Source of the DNA: Collinsella aerofaciens
GTDB lineage: Bacteria; Actinomycetota; Coriobacteriia; Coriobacteriales; Coriobacteriaceae
Reading direction: 5' to 3'
Assembly (NCBI GenBank): GCA_905213325.1
Contig: CAJMHW010000018.1
Span: 1-40,702, forward strand
DNA: 40,702 bases
Program-made: the position numbers and the translations under genes
The notes under the pieces: generated by a model
The model's input: only the letters and a program-made list of their open reading frames with translations
What the model was told of the DNA's origin: nothing
Database searches by the model: none
Shown: positions 1 through 8,081 of the stretch, piece by piece
How positions within the stretch are numbered: the first letter of the stretch is position 1
Layout of the letters: the number at the start of each line of letters is the position of its first letter

Positions 1-12
1 CCTGCGCAAGAC

Positions 13-38
13 GAAGGCCACATTAAGTGGCCTTCTTT
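13..38 (+). terminator. Possible terminator of a gene left of the window
   Basis: A perfect 9-bp inverted repeat (GAAGGCCAC / GTGGCCTTC) with a 5-base loop is followed by only TTT. It could end a rightward gene lying outside the window. The U-tract is weak, so this is tentative. I see no gene in positions 1-180. Confidence 0.4.
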
Positions 39-107
39 GCGTGCGGAACTCGCGACAAACCTAACCCATCTCGCCCGCTCGGCAGGCACAGGGGTCCCAA
101 GGTTTTC

Positions 108-140
108 AAAAAAGCGGTCGGCGCGCAGTGCGCCGACCGC
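108..140 (-). terminator. Rho-independent terminator of the gyrBA transcript
   Basis: Read on the minus strand, an 11-bp GC-rich stem (GCGGTCGGCGC and its complement) with a very short loop is followed by six T. It lies about 40 bases beyond the gyrA stop codon. Confidence 0.9.
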
Positions 141-180
141 CGATATAAGGAGTCTGATGTTTTTAATCAGCTCGTTCCTC

Positions 181-2928
181 TTACTCGTCTAGGAGATCCT
201 CTGGCATATCGTCTCCGTCGCCTAGGTCGACCGAGGTGTTCTGGGCGTCGGCTGCGTTCGCATCCTCGGCGCCTTCGCCTTCGGGCTTTTCCTTGGCGGC
301 TGTCATGCGGGCTACGGCGCATACGCGGTCGTTGTCGTCCACGGTCATCATCTTGACGCCTTGGGTGGCTCGGCCGGTTTGGCTGATCTCGTCGGTCTTG
401 ACGCGAATGACCGTCGCGCCTTCCGTCACGATGAACAGCTCATGCTGCGGACCCACCGTCTTCATGGCCGCGAGGTTGCCCTTGCGCTCGGTCATCTGGA
501 TGGTGTAGACGCCCTGGCCGCCGCGGTTCTGCTCCGGGTAGTCCGCAACCGGCGTGCGCTTGCCGTAGCCGCGCTCGGTGATGACGAACAGATCACCGTT
601 GCCGTTAGTGACTTCCATGCCCAGAACGCTCACGCCGTCCTTCATACCGATACCGCGAACGCCGCTGGTATCGCGGCCGGTGGCGCGCACCTGCTCCTCG
701 GAGAACATGATCGCCTTGCCCGCGGTGGTGGCCAGGATAATCTTGTCGCCCTCGCGCACGCGGCGCACGTTCAACAGCGCGTCGTCGTCGCGCAGGTTGA
801 TAGCGATCAGGCCGTCGCGACGGCTGCGGTCATATGCGCTCATCACGGTCTTCTTGACCATACCGCTCTTGGTGGCAAACATCAGGTACTCGTCGGCCGG
901 GAACTCGCGGCAGCTGATGACGCTCGCGATCTTCTCGCCCTCCTCGAAGGGCAGCAGGTTGACGATCGCGGTACCGCGTGCCTGGCGCGTACCTACCGGC
1001 AGCTCGTGCACCTTCAGGCGATAGACCTTGCCCTTGCTCGAGAAGAACAGCACGTACTCGTGCGTGGACGCGATGAACATCTCATCGATGACATCGTCCT
1101 CTTTGAGGTTGACGCCCGACACGCCCTTGCCGCCGCGCTTTTGGGCGCGGTAGGCGGCAACCGGGATACGCTTCACGTAGCCGGTGTGGGTGATGGTCAC
1201 GACCATATCCTCGTCGGCGATGAGGTCCTCGACATCCAGGTCCTTCTCGACCTGGCTGATCTCGGTGCGGCGCTTATCGCCGAACTTCTTGGAGATCTCG
1301 CGCATCTCCTCCTTGATGACGCCCAGGATCTTCTCCTCATGCGCCAGCAGGTCCTCGTAGTAGGCGATGGCGCGGCGCAGGCCGTCCAACTCTTCCTGAA
1401 TCTTGTCGCGCTCCAGGCCGGTCAGGCGGCGCAACTTCATCTCGAGGATGGCCGTGGTCTGCTCGGGCGTAAAGCCAAAGCGCTCGATCAAGCGACTGCT
1501 GGCCTCGGAGTCGGTCTGCGAGGAGCGGATGATGCTAATGACCTCGTCGATATGGTCGAGAGCCATCAAGTAGCCCTCAAGGATATGCGCGCGGGCCTGG
1601 GCCTTCTTAAGGTCGAAGCGGGTGCGGCGGGTGACTACGTCGACCTGGTGGTCGATGTAGTGCTGCAGCATCTCGCGCAGGCTCAGGCATTTGGGAACGC
1701 CGTTGACGAGTGCCAGGTTGTTGGCGCCAAAGGTCGTCTGCAGCGAGGTGTACTTATACAGGTTGTTGAGCACGACCTGCGGAATGACGCCCTTCTTGAG
1801 CTCGATGACCAGACGGATACCCTTCTGGTTGGACTCATCGCGCATATCCGAGATGCCCTCGATGCGCTTGTCGTTGACGAGCTGGGCGATCTTCTCCTGC
1901 AGGGTGCCTTTGTTGACCATGTAGGGAATCTCGGTAAAGACCAGGCGGCTGCGACCGGTCTTGGTGGACTCCACGTGCGCCTTGGCACGCACGGTAATGG
2001 AGCCGCGGCCGGTCTCGTAACTCTGCTTAATGCCGGCGCTGCCCATGATGATGGCGCCGGTGGGGAAGTCCGGACCGGGCATGATCTGCATGAGCTCGTC
2101 GACGGTGGCGTCGGGGTTGTCGATCAGGTAGCAAGTGGCCTCGATCGCCTCGGTGAGGTTATGTGGGGCGATGTTGGTGGCCATGCCGACGGCGATGCCC
2201 TGGCTGCCGTTGACCAGCAGGTTGGGGAAGCGCGCAGGCAGTGCCACGGGCTCGGCGAGCGATTCGTCGTAGTTGGGTTGCCAGTCGACGGTATCCTTCT
2301 GCAAGTCACGCAGCAGTTCCATGGCGGGCTTTGCCAGACGGCTCTCGGTGTAACGCATGGCCGCCGCGCCGTCGCCGTCGATGTTGCCGAAGTTGCCGTG
2401 ACCGTCGATGAGCGGTGTGCGCATGGAAAACCACTGCGCCAGGCGGACCATGGCCTCATAGACCGCGTAGTCGCCATGCGGGTGGTACTTACCGATAACT
2501 TCGCCGACCGTCCAGGCCGACTTCTTGTGCGGGCGGTTGGGGTAGATGCCGCTCTCGTTCATCGCGTACAGGATGCGGCGGTGCACCGGCTTTAAGCCGT
2601 CACGCACGTCCGGCAGGGCGCGCGCTGTGATAACCGACATCGAATACTCGATGAACGACTGCTTCATCTCGCGACCGAACTCCGAAATCTGGAGCTGACC
2701 GCCGTTGATATCCTCGCCGGCCGAGGCGCCACGGTCGACTTCGCCAAAACTCTCCTCGAGCTCGCCGTCGTCATCCTCTTCCTCGTCATCATCGACATCG
2801 GGGTTATAGGCGTCCGGGTCGCCGTCCTCGCCCTGCTCAGCACGGGCAAGCAGGCGCTTCAGATCATCGGGCATACCGGCATCGCCGGCCTCGCCCGTAC
2901 CCTCGTTATTGTTGATATCGTCTGCCAC
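181..2928 (-). CDS. gyrA: DNA gyrase subunit A
   Basis: This is the breakage-reunion subunit of gyrase, which with GyrB introduces negative supercoils using ATP. The 915-residue protein has the catalytic tyrosine at Y193 (motif AAMRYTE) and a GyrA box (QKRGGKG) at about 596-602 that opens the DNA-wrapping C-terminal domain; the tail is acidic. The first roughly 78 residues are a very acidic extension before the usual start of the fold (EMKQSFIEYSMSVI). The GTG start is supported by a strong AGGAGG four bases upstream, so the extension is probably translated. It follows gyrB after 11 bases, so the two form an operon. In the quinolone-critical segment HPHGDYAVYE, Y154 aligns with E. coli Ser83 and E158 with Asp87. 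Family identity is certain; any resistance meaning is inference. Confidence 0.98.
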   Translation of the reverse strand: MADDINNNEGTGEAGDAGMPDDLKRLLARAEQGEDGDPDAYNPDVDDDEEEDDDGELEESFGEVDRGASAGEDINGGQLQISEFGREMKQSFIEYSMSVITARALPDVRDGLKPVHRRILYAMNESGIYPNRPHKKSAWTVGEVIGKYHPHGDYAVYEAMVRLAQWFSMRTPLIDGHGNFGNIDGDGAAAMRYTESRLAKPAMELLRDLQKDTVDWQPNYDESLAEPVALPARFPNLLVNGSQGIAVGMATNIAPHNLTEAIEATCYLIDNPDATVDELMQIMPGPDFPTGAIIMGSAGIKQSYETGRGSITVRAKAHVESTKTGRSRLVFTEIPYMVNKGTLQEKIAQLVNDKRIEGISDMRDESNQKGIRLVIELKKGVIPQVVLNNLYKYTSLQTTFGANNLALVNGVPKCLSLREMLQHYIDHQVDVVTRRTRFDLKKAQARAHILEGYLMALDHIDEVISIIRSSQTDSEASSRLIERFGFTPEQTTAILEMKLRRLTGLERDKIQEELDGLRRAIAYYEDLLAHEEKILGVIKEEMREISKKFGDKRRTEISQVEKDLDVEDLIADEDMVVTITHTGYVKRIPVAAYRAQKRGGKGVSGVNLKEDDVIDEMFIASTHEYVLFFSSKGKVYRLKVHELPVGTRQARGTAIVNLLPFEEGEKIASVISCREFPADEYLMFATKSGMVKKTVMSAYDRSRRDGLIAINLRDDDALLNVRRVREGDKIILATTAGKAIMFSEEQVRATGRDTSGVRGIGMKDGVSVLGMEVTNGNGDLFVITERGYGKRTPVADYPEQNRGGQGVYTIQMTERKGNLAAMKTVGPQHELFIVTEGATVIRVKTDEISQTGRATQGVKMMTVDDNDRVCAVARMTAAKEKPEGEGAEDANAADAQNTSVDLGDGDDMPEDLLDE

Positions 2929-2939
2929 GTTACCTCCTC

Positions 2940-4970
2940 TTAAGCGTCAAGGAAACGCGCGTCATGCGCATGTTTTTCAATGTACTCGCGGCGATAGCCG
3001 ACCTCGGAACCCATCAGCTCGCGCACGGCGCGGTCTGCCACCACGGCATCCTCGATCGACACGCGCTGCAGGATGCGGGTCTTGGGGTCCATCGTCGTCG
3101 AGGCAAGCTGCTTGGGGTCCATCTCGCCCAGGCCCTTGTAGCGCTGGACGGTATAGCCCTTGCGCTTTTTGGTGATCTTGCCGTCCTTGGCCTTGCCGTC
3201 CTCGTCGTTATCGTCGGGGTTCAGGCCCAGGCTCTGGATGGTGTCGCGCAGGATCTCGTCTTCGGGCTGGCGGCCGTTGGGATACACGTAGTGAATCTTG
3301 TTGCGCACCTTAATGCCAAAGATGGGCGGGCAGGCGACATAGACGTAGCCGGCATCGATCAGCGGACGCATGTACTTGTAGAAGAACGTCAGCAGCAGGA
3401 TGCGGATATGTGCACCGTCGACGTCTGCATCGGTCATGATGATGATCTTGTGGTAGCGCGCCTTGGTGATATCGAAGTCGCCGCCGTCGCCGGCACTCGT
3501 CGTGACGCCGCAGCCGATCGCGGTAATCAATGACTGGATGGTGTCACTCGAGAACGCGCGATGGTCACCAACGCGTTCGACGTTCAAAATCTTGCCGCGC
3601 AGGGGCAGAATCGCCTGGATGTCTCGGCGACGGCCGTCCTTGGCTGAACCGCCTGCCGAGTCACCCTCTACGATGAAGAGCTCGGTCAGCTCGGCATCGC
3701 GCACCGAGCAGTCGGCGAGCTTACCGGGCAGGGACGCCGTCTCGAGCAGGCTCTTGCGACGGGTCGCTTCGCGCGCCTTGCGGGCGGCGTTGCGGGCCTT
3801 GCATGCCTGCTGGGCCTTCTTGACGATCTCGCGAGCGGGCTTGGGATGCTCCTCGAGGTAATCGGCGAGGCCGTCGGTCACGATCTTGAGCGTCAGCGCG
3901 CGCATATAGGAGCTGCCGAGCTTGGCCTTGGTCTGGCCCTCAAATTGCGGGTCGGGCAGCTTGACCGAGATAACGGCCGAAAGGCCCTCGCGCACATCGT
4001 CGCCGGTCAGGTTGGCGTCTTTTTCCTTGAGCAGGTTCTGCTTGCGCGCGTAATCGTTGATCACGCGGGTGAGCGCGGTGCGGAAACCCTCAAGGTGCAT
4101 ACCGCCTTCGGGGGTGTAGATGTCGTTGGCAAACGACATGACGTTCTCGCCGTAACCGCTATTCCACTGCAGGGAAACCTCGACCTCGCCCATCTTGGCC
4201 ACAGGTGCGTCCGGGTCCGATTTGCCCTCGATGTAGATGGGCTCCTTAAAGGCCTCGGGGACGTCCTTGCCCTCGTTGAGGAACTTGACGAAGTCGATGA
4301 TGCCGCCCTCGTAGCAAAACTCCTCCACGTGGGGAGTCGCCTCGCGCTCGTCGGTCAGCACGATTTTGAGGTTCTTATTGAGGAACGCCGTCTCCTGCAG
4401 ACGGTTGTGCAGCGTATCGAAATCGTAAATGCAGGTCTCGAAGATCTCGTCGTCGGGCCAGAAGGTGACGGTGGTGCCCGTCGAATCCGAGGTGCCCACG
4501 ACCTCCATCTTCTTGACGGTCTTGCCGCGCGAGAACTCCATCTCGTAGGTGTTGCCGTCGCGACGAACCTGAACGACCACACGCTTGGACAGTGCGTTGA
4601 CGACGGAGATGCCAACGCCGTGCAGGCCGCCCGAAACCTTATAGGCCGAATTATCGAACTTACCGCCGGCGTGCAAGATCGTCATGACGACCTCGAGCGT
4701 CGGAATCTTTTTAACAGGGTGCTCGTCGACGGGGATGCCGCGCCCGTTGTCGACGACCGTGATGGAGTTGTCGGCGTGGACCGTCACCTGGATCTCGGTG
4801 CAGAAACCGGCCATGGCCTCGTCGACGGAGTTGTCAACGATCTCCCACACCAGGTGATGCAGACCGCTGGCGCTCGTCGAGCCGATATACATGCCCGGGC
4901 GCTTACGAACGGCCTCGAGACCTTCGAGAATCTTAATCTCGCCGCCATCGTAATCGTTTTCGTTTGCCAC
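2940..4970 (-). CDS. gyrB: DNA gyrase subunit B
   Basis: This is the ATPase subunit of gyrase. The N-terminal GHKL ATPase shows E43 and N47 (EIVDNSVDEA), D74 in DNGRGIP and the glycine-rich lid GGLHGVG. The TOPRIM domain has EGDSAGG at 435-441 and DADVDG at 514-519. The C-terminus carries the YKGLGEMD motif that contacts GyrA. The GTG at 4970 is chosen because GAAGGAGGA lies directly upstream with four-base spacing; an in-frame ATG at 4988 would place this Shine-Dalgarno sequence inside the gene. The resulting 676 residues fit the family. It is the first gene of the gyrBA operon, behind a terminator at 5020-5049. Confidence 0.97.
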   Translation of the reverse strand: MANENDYDGGEIKILEGLEAVRKRPGMYIGSTSASGLHHLVWEIVDNSVDEAMAGFCTEIQVTVHADNSITVVDNGRGIPVDEHPVKKIPTLEVVMTILHAGGKFDNSAYKVSGGLHGVGISVVNALSKRVVVQVRRDGNTYEMEFSRGKTVKKMEVVGTSDSTGTTVTFWPDDEIFETCIYDFDTLHNRLQETAFLNKNLKIVLTDEREATPHVEEFCYEGGIIDFVKFLNEGKDVPEAFKEPIYIEGKSDPDAPVAKMGEVEVSLQWNSGYGENVMSFANDIYTPEGGMHLEGFRTALTRVINDYARKQNLLKEKDANLTGDDVREGLSAVISVKLPDPQFEGQTKAKLGSSYMRALTLKIVTDGLADYLEEHPKPAREIVKKAQQACKARNAARKAREATRRKSLLETASLPGKLADCSVRDAELTELFIVEGDSAGGSAKDGRRRDIQAILPLRGKILNVERVGDHRAFSSDTIQSLITAIGCGVTTSAGDGGDFDITKARYHKIIIMTDADVDGAHIRILLLTFFYKYMRPLIDAGYVYVACPPIFGIKVRNKIHYVYPNGRQPEDEILRDTIQSLGLNPDDNDEDGKAKDGKITKKRKGYTVQRYKGLGEMDPKQLASTTMDPKTRILQRVSIEDAVVADRAVRELMGSEVGYRREYIEKHAHDARFLDA

Positions 4971-5019
4971 ACGTCCTCCTTCAGTCAAGAAAATGTGTAC
5001 AGCCTTTCTAGTTTATCGT

Positions 5020-5049
5020 AAAAAAATACCCTCGGGAACGAGGGTATTT
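5020..5049 (-). terminator. Terminator between the dnaA-recF-dciA cluster and gyrBA
   Basis: On the minus strand an 11-bp stem (AAATACCCTCG and its complement) closes a TTCC tetraloop and is followed by seven T. It sits 27 bases beyond the dciA-like stop and separates that cluster from gyrB, which therefore needs its own promoter in the next 50 bases. Confidence 0.88.
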
Positions 5050-5075
5050 GGCTCTACAAGGCCACCAGATGCGAT

Positions 5076-5639
5076 TTAAGGCTCTTTTTTGCTTTGCACG
5101 CCCTTGGCCCACTCGGCGCTGGCTCTCATGGCGTTCTCGAGGGCCTCGCGCAGTTTTTGGTCTTCGATGGGCGCCACTTGGCACTCAATCTCGGTGCGCT
5201 CGGCCTCACTGAGGTCGGCGTGCGGAGCCGGCGGGCGCTCGGTCGTCGCCGGGCGCAGGCGCTCCTTGGCGGCGGGTGGCGTGTGGCCGGGCGCGGTGGT
5301 TTTGAACACCAGGCCGTCCACATGCGCACCGGCGCGCTCCATGCGCGCGCGAATGATCTCGCGCAACAGCGTCATTTCCTGCGTCCACGAGGGCGAGTCG
5401 AGATACACCAGCAGCTCATTGGACTCGGGCAGGTAGCGCAGGCCCGTCACATGCCGTCCCTCGCGCGTGCCCGAGCACACCGCGTTCCACGCACGATAGA
5501 CCGCGCGCGACTCCTCGGCAGCCTCCATCTGCGCGCGGCGCTCAGGCGTCGCGGCCGCCAGGATGCGCTGGCGCTCTGCGTTTAAAAACCCACTGAAGGC
5601 GACCGTTTCGCTCTCGCGCTCGTAATTAGCACGTCTCAC
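5076..5639 (-). CDS. DUF721/DciA-like protein next to recF
   Basis: This 187-residue protein resembles the DUF721 family, whose best studied member DciA helps load the replicative helicase in bacteria lacking DnaC or DnaI. The DUF721-like part runs from about residue 40 to 115 (from AVYRAWNAVCSGT to LLREIIRARMERAG, including LPESNELLVYLDS). After a proline- and arginine-rich linker there is a charged helical tail. It starts at a GTG inside the end of recF (14-bp overlap), so translation is probably coupled. Genes of this family between recF and gyrB are typical of Actinobacteria. Family assignment rests on sequence pattern and position; a role in helicase loading is inference. Confidence 0.85.
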   Translation of the reverse strand: MRRANYERESETVAFSGFLNAERQRILAAATPERRAQMEAAEESRAVYRAWNAVCSGTREGRHVTGLRYLPESNELLVYLDSPSWTQEMTLLREIIRARMERAGAHVDGLVFKTTAPGHTPPAAKERLRPATTERPPAPHADLSEAERTEIECQVAPIEDQKLREALENAMRASAEWAKGVQSKKEP

Positions 5640-6732
5640 CCATGCTCACCACCTTGGCTCGATCAAGCAGATCATCGGTAAAGTACCCCAGGTTGGTCGT
5701 GGTTATGACCGTCTGGATATCATCGCCGATCAGCCGCAGGAAAGCACCGCGACGCTCGCCGTCGAGTTCGCTCATCACGTCGTCCAAAAGCAGCAATGGG
5801 GCGGTGCCCAGGACATCGCGAGCCACGACCACCTCCGCCACCTTCCAGGCTAGAACCAACGTTCGCTGCTGACCTTGGCTGGCAAATGAACGGGCGGAGC
5901 GACCCGCCACGGTAAACTCAATCTCATCGCGATGCGGTCCCACCAGCGTCACGCCGCGGCGAATTTCCTCGTCGGCGTGCTCATCAAGGGCAGCCAGCAT
6001 GCGCTCGTACGCCCAGCCCTTCAGCTCTTCGCGATCCTCGACCTGGGGCAAATCCCCCAGTGTGGACGTATAGGTCACGTTGGCAGCCTCACCGGACGCC
6101 ACTTGCCCGTAGGCAGTGCGCAGATGGCCCGCCAGCCGGTCGAGCAGGGCCAACCGGTGCACGAGCAGAGCCGAGCCCGCGCGGGCAATCGAATCGTTCC
6201 ACGCGCCGAGCATCTCGCGGCAGCACCAGGTCTCCTTGAGTAAGGCGTTACGCTGGGTCACGCAGCGCCCATAGGTGCTCGCAAGATCGGCATAGCGTGC
6301 GCTCAGTTGCATGCCAAAGTCATCGAGGGCGGCGCGACGCACACTGGCGCCTCGCTTAACCATGTCCAGATGGTCGGGGCAAAACAGCACGCTCGGCAGA
6401 ACCCCGCGCACACCGGCGGCAGAACATCTCTTGCCGTTGCGGCTAAACGAGCGCTTACCGTCCCCCGCGCTCAATCCCATATCAAGCACGCGGCCGTCGC
6501 CCTCGAGCCTCAGCTCGACCTTGCACGAGCCCACGCCGTCATGGACGAGCTCGGCTGCGGTCGGATGCCTAAACGAGGCGCCGCTCGTCAGCAGCTGCAG
6601 CGCCTCTATGAGATTGGTCTTTCCCGCTGCGTTGGGTCCCGCAAGTATCGTCACGCCCTCGTCCAGGGCAAGGCGATAGCTATCGAAGCTGCGGTAGTGC
6701 GCGACGGAAAGATCGCGGGCGAACATGGTCAT
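5626..6732 (-). CDS. recF: DNA replication and repair protein RecF
   Basis: RecF is an SMC-like ABC ATPase that helps RecOR load RecA at single-strand gaps and stalled forks. Walker A is at 32-39 (GPNAAGKT), the ABC signature region reads FASQGQQRTLVLAWK, and Walker B is PLLLLDDVMSELD. The length of 368 residues is normal. The start lies nine bases after the dnaN stop with no clear Shine-Dalgarno sequence, so translation is probably coupled to dnaN. A second in-frame ATG two codons later is an equally possible start. The gene overlaps the DUF721 gene by 14 bp. Confidence 0.96.
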   Translation of the reverse strand: MTMFARDLSVAHYRSFDSYRLALDEGVTILAGPNAAGKTNLIEALQLLTSGASFRHPTAAELVHDGVGSCKVELRLEGDGRVLDMGLSAGDGKRSFSRNGKRCSAAGVRGVLPSVLFCPDHLDMVKRGASVRRAALDDFGMQLSARYADLASTYGRCVTQRNALLKETWCCREMLGAWNDSIARAGSALLVHRLALLDRLAGHLRTAYGQVASGEAANVTYTSTLGDLPQVEDREELKGWAYERMLAALDEHADEEIRRGVTLVGPHRDEIEFTVAGRSARSFASQGQQRTLVLAWKVAEVVVARDVLGTAPLLLLDDVMSELDGERRGAFLRLIGDDIQTVITTTNLGYFTDDLLDRAKVVSMGETC

Positions 6733-6741
6733 GGCGCAACG

Positions 6742-7845
6742 CTAGATGCGGACCGGCATGACCAGGTACAGGTAGTTGATCTTGTCGTAGGACTTGAAGA
6801 TGCCCGCCTGCGAGTAGCTCTTGAGCTCCAGCGTGATCTCCTTCTCCTTGGATAGGGCATTGAGGCAGCCGAAGATGTAGTGGTAGTTGAAGGCGATGGT
6901 ACCCGACTCGCCCTCGGCCTCGACATCGATCGTCTCCTGCGCCAGATCCTGGTCGTTGGAGATGGAAGACAGGCCCATCTGCCCGTTCTCGACGTCGATC
7001 TCGAACTTGACGGCGGGGTTGGCGCTCGCGATAACGGCAACACGCTTGAGGGCGGCATTGAAGGCGGCGACGTCGATCTTGACGCTCGTCACGCACGAAT
7101 CGGGGATGAGCTGCTTGTAGTTGGGGTACACGCCCTCGATGCGGCGCGACACGTAGGTGGTGTTGCCGGCCTCGAAGACGACCTGGGTGTCGGTAGCCCC
7201 GATCATGATGGTCGCCTGGCTTGCCATGATGTTCAGCGCGTCGTTAAAGGCGTCAGCCGGAACGTTGAGCTCAAAGGAGCCCTCGAGGGTCGAGGTCTCG
7301 ACCTGCGTATCGCACACGGCCAAGCGGAAGGAATCGGTCGCCACCAGGCGCACGGTATTGTTCTCGACCTTCATGTGCACGCCGCCCAGGATGGGGCGGG
7401 CCTTGTCGGTCGAGGTGACGCGCCACACGCGACCGACCATTTCGGACAAGATATCGGTCGGCAGCTCCACGGCGCTCTCGATGGCATAGGCCGGAAACTC
7501 GGGGAAGTCATTGGCATCGAGCGTGTTCAGCCTAAAAGAGCTCTTCTCGCAACTGATCAGCACCTGGCGCTCGGACAGCTCAAAGGTGACCGGGGCATCG
7601 GGGAGGGTCTTGGTGATATTGGAGAGCATCTTACAGGGGATAACCATCTCGCCCTCTTCTTCGACATGCGCCGCGATGCGATGACGGATCGAGATGGTGT
7701 AGTTAGAGGTCTGGAATTCCAAGATGCCGTCTTGGGCCTTGACGAGCACGCCCGACAGGATGGGAAGGGTGGATGCCGAAGCGACACCCTTCATAACGAC
7801 GCCGATGGCTTGTGTAAGCGAGCTCTGGCTGACGGTGAACTTCAT
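6742..7845 (-). CDS. dnaN: DNA polymerase III beta sliding clamp
   Basis: This 367-residue protein has the three-domain clamp fold expected of DnaN: it begins MKFTVSQSSLTQAI, has the typical segment ATDSFRLAVC near the middle, and ends YLVMPVRI, which matches the usual clamp C-terminus (ppxxMPxRL). It encircles DNA and tethers DNA polymerase III and other partners. A GAAAGG nine bases upstream of the ATG supports the start. It is separated from dnaA by a 236-bp spacer holding origin-like elements, so it may have its own promoter there. Confidence 0.97.
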   Translation of the reverse strand: MKFTVSQSSLTQAIGVVMKGVASASTLPILSGVLVKAQDGILEFQTSNYTISIRHRIAAHVEEEGEMVIPCKMLSNITKTLPDAPVTFELSERQVLISCEKSSFRLNTLDANDFPEFPAYAIESAVELPTDILSEMVGRVWRVTSTDKARPILGGVHMKVENNTVRLVATDSFRLAVCDTQVETSTLEGSFELNVPADAFNDALNIMASQATIMIGATDTQVVFEAGNTTYVSRRIEGVYPNYKQLIPDSCVTSVKIDVAAFNAALKRVAVIASANPAVKFEIDVENGQMGLSSISNDQDLAQETIDVEAEGESGTIAFNYHYIFGCLNALSKEKEITLELKSYSQAGIFKSYDKINYLYLVMPVRI

Positions 7846-7875
7846 CTTTTAATACCTTTCTATATATAAATATCT

Positions 7876-7911
7876 TAATAATAGTAATAGCACTGACGAA
7901 ACTGTTGATTA
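7876..7911. other. Candidate DNA unwinding element: DnaA-trio-like run plus a flanking box
   Basis: Positions 7876-7890 read TAATAATAGTAATAG, five consecutive TA(A/G) trinucleotides, embedded in an AT-rich stretch from about 7859. The DnaA-trio described for Bacillus subtilis oriC is a run of such trinucleotides between dnaA and dnaN, and the orientation relative to those genes is the same here. Twelve bases away lies TGTTGATTA (7903-7911), a 7/9 match to the inverted DnaA box. That this is the unwinding site is inference from pattern and position. Confidence 0.55.
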
Positions 7912-8055
7912 CTCCCAAAGACGCAGGTCAGACCCAGGAAGAGAATCGACAGCAACCTGTGTGCAACGGGGGTGGTTTTCCACGTTCAAAACCTGCGCAA
8001 AACTTTTCATCACCGCGGGTTGGGTTTTAGACACCTTATGCCCGTGGTTTCGACA

Positions 8056-8069
8056 AGTTTTCAACAGGT
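8056..8069 (+). other. Putative DnaA box (14-base repeat copy 1)
   Basis: AGTTTTCAACAGGT is the reverse complement of a 14-base sequence that occurs twice more at 11256-11269 and 11309-11322. Its core TTTTCAACA differs from the classical TTATCCACA box at two positions. It lies in the dnaA-dnaN spacer, close to the dnaA stop. A second weaker candidate in the same spacer is TTTTCCACG at 7976-7984. Confidence 0.6.
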
Positions 8070-8081
8070 GTCTCTATTTCC

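Noticed and set aside
361..2595. A 744-residue frame on the plus strand opposite gyrA
   Set aside because: It is the antisense frame of a GC-rich gene; the protein has no recognisable motif and gyrA is certain.
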